Shown piece by piece: positions 62,782 to 64,000 of a stretch of DNA of 64,000 nt (position 1 is the first letter of the stretch; every line of letters begins with the position of its first letter). Position numbers and translations under genes: made by a program. The notes beneath the pieces were generated by a model, which saw nothing but the letters and a program-made list of their open reading frames with translations, was not told where the DNA came from and made no database searches. This stretch comes from Azotobacter paspali (GTDB lineage: Bacteria > Pseudomonadota > Gammaproteobacteria > Pseudomonadales > Pseudomonadaceae), in NCBI RefSeq assembly GCF_042434745.1, contig NZ_JBHLSS010000141.1. One strand, given 5' to 3'.

Positions 62782-63297
62782 ATGCGATGCCTTCCGCTTG
62801 TCCTGCTGCTCGTCCTCGCCATGCCGCTGTGGGCGGCCGAACCCCGCGACCTGGCCTGGACCGAGATGATCCCGGAAGGCGCGCCGCCGGCGCAGGAACC
62901 GCAGACGCCGATGCACGAGAGCCAGGGAGACGGTGGGCTGGCCGACGAATCCGCACCACCGGCTACCCAGGCATCGCCAGCGGCGCCGGTGGTCAAGGTG
63001 CTGGACGGCCAACTGGTCCGGCTGCCCGGCTATCTAGTACCGCTGGAGACCGCCAGCGACGGCCGCGTCCGCGAATTCCTCCTGGTGCCCTACTTCGGTG
63101 CCTGCATCCATGTACCGCCGCCGCCGTCGAACCAGATCGTGCACGTACGCAACGAGCCAGGCGTGCAACTGGAGGTGCTTTACCAGCCTTACTGGGTGGA
63201 AGGCAGGCTGCGAGTCGAACAGACCAGCAGCGAACTAGCCGAGGCCGGTTACCGGATGACCACCAGCAAAGTCTATCCGTACCAGTTGGAGCAATGA
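62782..63297 (+). CDS. DUF3299 periplasmic protein
   Basis: The 171-residue protein has a signal peptide (LLLVLAMPLWAAEP) and the DUF3299 domain: DLAWTEMIPEG, LDGQLVRLPGYLVPLE, REFLLVPYFGACIHVPPPPS and YQPYWVEGRLRVE. The GACIHVPPPPxNQ core with its Cys and His suggests metal or ligand binding. It is the last gene of the zrgA-ABC operon, nine bases after the permease gene. Confidence 0.87.
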   Translation: MRCLPLVLLLVLAMPLWAAEPRDLAWTEMIPEGAPPAQEPQTPMHESQGDGGLADESAPPATQASPAAPVVKVLDGQLVRLPGYLVPLETASDGRVREFLLVPYFGACIHVPPPPSNQIVHVRNEPGVQLEVLYQPYWVEGRLRVEQTSSELAEAGYRMTTSKVYPYQLEQ

Positions 63298-63855
63298 AAA
63301 CGGAGGGGACCATCGCCGTTCGGCCGGCATGAAGCAGACCCGTTATCAACGTGCCGGTGACGACGCCTTTTGCCCGGCCATCTTCATTCCCTATCGAACC
63401 GGGACGGCCAGAGCGCAGCGATCGCCGGCTGTTTCGAGGCGCCCGATCCGTGACCCATGTCATGAACTCCTGAAAAGCCGAAAGTCCACGGAACTTTTTC
63501 TTGCCCCAGGTCAAAGAGGCAACGACCAGACGAACTATCCTTCTCCGACACCGCAAGAACATGCGAGTCCGCTATCCGCTCCATCCGATACCGCTAAAGT
63601 CCCTGATCTTCCCGACGATCGATCGTTGATATTTTTTAAAATCGACAATCACTCTTAAGAAGTTTGCCACCTTAATTAGCGAAGCAAACTTTCTTCACTC
63701 GCCATATTTATATTTTTATAACTTTATAACCCCTCCTTTCACCTGCCCGGCAAAACAAAACCAAACACAAGAGTTTTCTTGAGGCAAATCAAGATCGGCC
63801 TACTTGGAGTTACTAAGATCGACTCCATACACAATTACTTCTTCGGGAGTTCGCC
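63298..63855 (+). other. AT-rich regulatory region upstream of oprG
   Basis: About 560 bases without a credible gene. The right-hand 200 bases (63640-63855) are markedly AT-rich compared with everything around, typical of a strong regulated promoter region. It contains the ANR/FNR-like site listed separately. The left part is ordinary GC-rich spacer with fortuitous open frames. Confidence 0.6.
63779..63792 (+). promoter_or_regulatory. candidate ANR/FNR box upstream of oprG
   Basis: TTGAGGCAAATCAA differs by one base from the consensus TTGAT-N4-ATCAA. It lies 64 bases before the oprG start. P. aeruginosa oprG is known to be induced under low oxygen through ANR, so the site fits the gene. Confidence 0.7.
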
Positions 63856-64000
63856 ATGGCCAAGTTCAAATCCCTCTTCGCTCTTTTCCTGATTGGCATA
63901 GCCCTGGCAGCCCCCTACGCCATTGCACACGAGCGTGGCGACATCGTCCTGCGCGCCGGTGCCGTCGTCGTCGACCCGCACGAGGACAGCGAGGACATCC
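63856..64000 (+). CDS. oprG: OmpW-family outer-membrane protein OprG, 5' end
   Basis: The first 48 codons are visible: a signal peptide (FALFLIGIALAAPYAIA) then HERGDIVLRAGAVVVDPHED, the conserved start of the OmpW beta-barrel. OprG forms a small eight-stranded barrel linked to uptake of hydrophobic or small amino-acid molecules. CGGGAG precedes the ATG. The rest lies outside the window. Confidence 0.9.
   Translation, partial: MAKFKSLFALFLIGIALAAPYAIAHERGDIVLRAGAVVVDPHEDSEDI

Noticed and set aside
1..64000. CRISPR arrays, tRNA or rRNA genes, prophage or integron
   Set aside because: No regularly spaced repeats, cloverleaf, integrase or phage structural genes were seen on reading either strand.

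Overview
The window is GC-rich chromosomal DNA from a gammaproteobacterium of the Pseudomonadaceae (Pseudomonas or Azotobacter type). Three blocks keep a gene order I recall from Pseudomonas aeruginosa: aatJQMP with ansB; speA-SUI1-nudix-DUF2333-dsbD-aroQ-accB-accC-prmA-DUF3426-dusB-fis-purH-purD-retS; and ribA-pgpA-thiL-nusB-ribH-ribBA-ribE-ribD-nrdR running to the zinc-linked zrgA/ABC/DUF3299 operon and oprG. The species cannot be named from sequence reading alone. No rRNA, tRNA or CRISPR array was seen.

Layout. 1-2.1 kb: a frameshifted short-chain dehydrogenase cut by the window edge, then the periplasmic methionine-sulfoxide repair pair msrP-msrQ. 2.2-6.6 kb: a sigma-54 promoter and an acidic amino-acid ABC importer (gltI-J-K-L) followed 10 bases later by periplasmic glutaminase-asparaginase, so amide hydrolysis and Glu/Asp uptake are coupled. 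6.6-10.3 kb: MazG-like pyrophosphohydrolase, cmoM, two DUF4136 lipoproteins and a patatin phospholipase. 10.3-15.8 kb: a variable segment with an AT-richer stretch, a DUF4157 protein with a triple cysteine repeat, a DUF202 protein, an unknown exported protein and a CYP152-type P450 pseudogene with four frameshifts. 15.8-24.2 kb: an SbmA/YddA-like ABC protein with a ruined Walker A site, a GH5 glycosidase, aqpZ, an SdiA-regulated-type protein, a double UspA, a small membrane protein, a MATE exporter and a compact multi-hairpin inverted-repeat element.

24.2-46.6 kb: the conserved housekeeping run (polyamine, disulfide, shikimate, fatty-acid, translation-modification and purine genes) ending in the RetS hybrid sensor. 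A MNT/HEPN toxin-antitoxin-like pair with a frameshifted HEPN gene lies between SUI1 and ldhA. 46.6-48.8 kb: a lipase without a signal peptide, then a small basic gene split by a roughly 740-base palindromic insertion flanked by a 17-base direct repeat. 48.8-57.5 kb: riboflavin genes with an FMN riboswitch. 57.6-64 kb: a lipoprotein, a methyltransferase, cnoX, the putative zinc operon with a Zur-like site, and the start of oprG behind an ANR/FNR-like site.

The main novelty candidates are the two palindromic elements (23.85-24.11 kb and 47.7-48.5 kb), the transporter with a degenerate ATPase, the Cys-repeat DUF4157 protein and the cluster of decaying genes.
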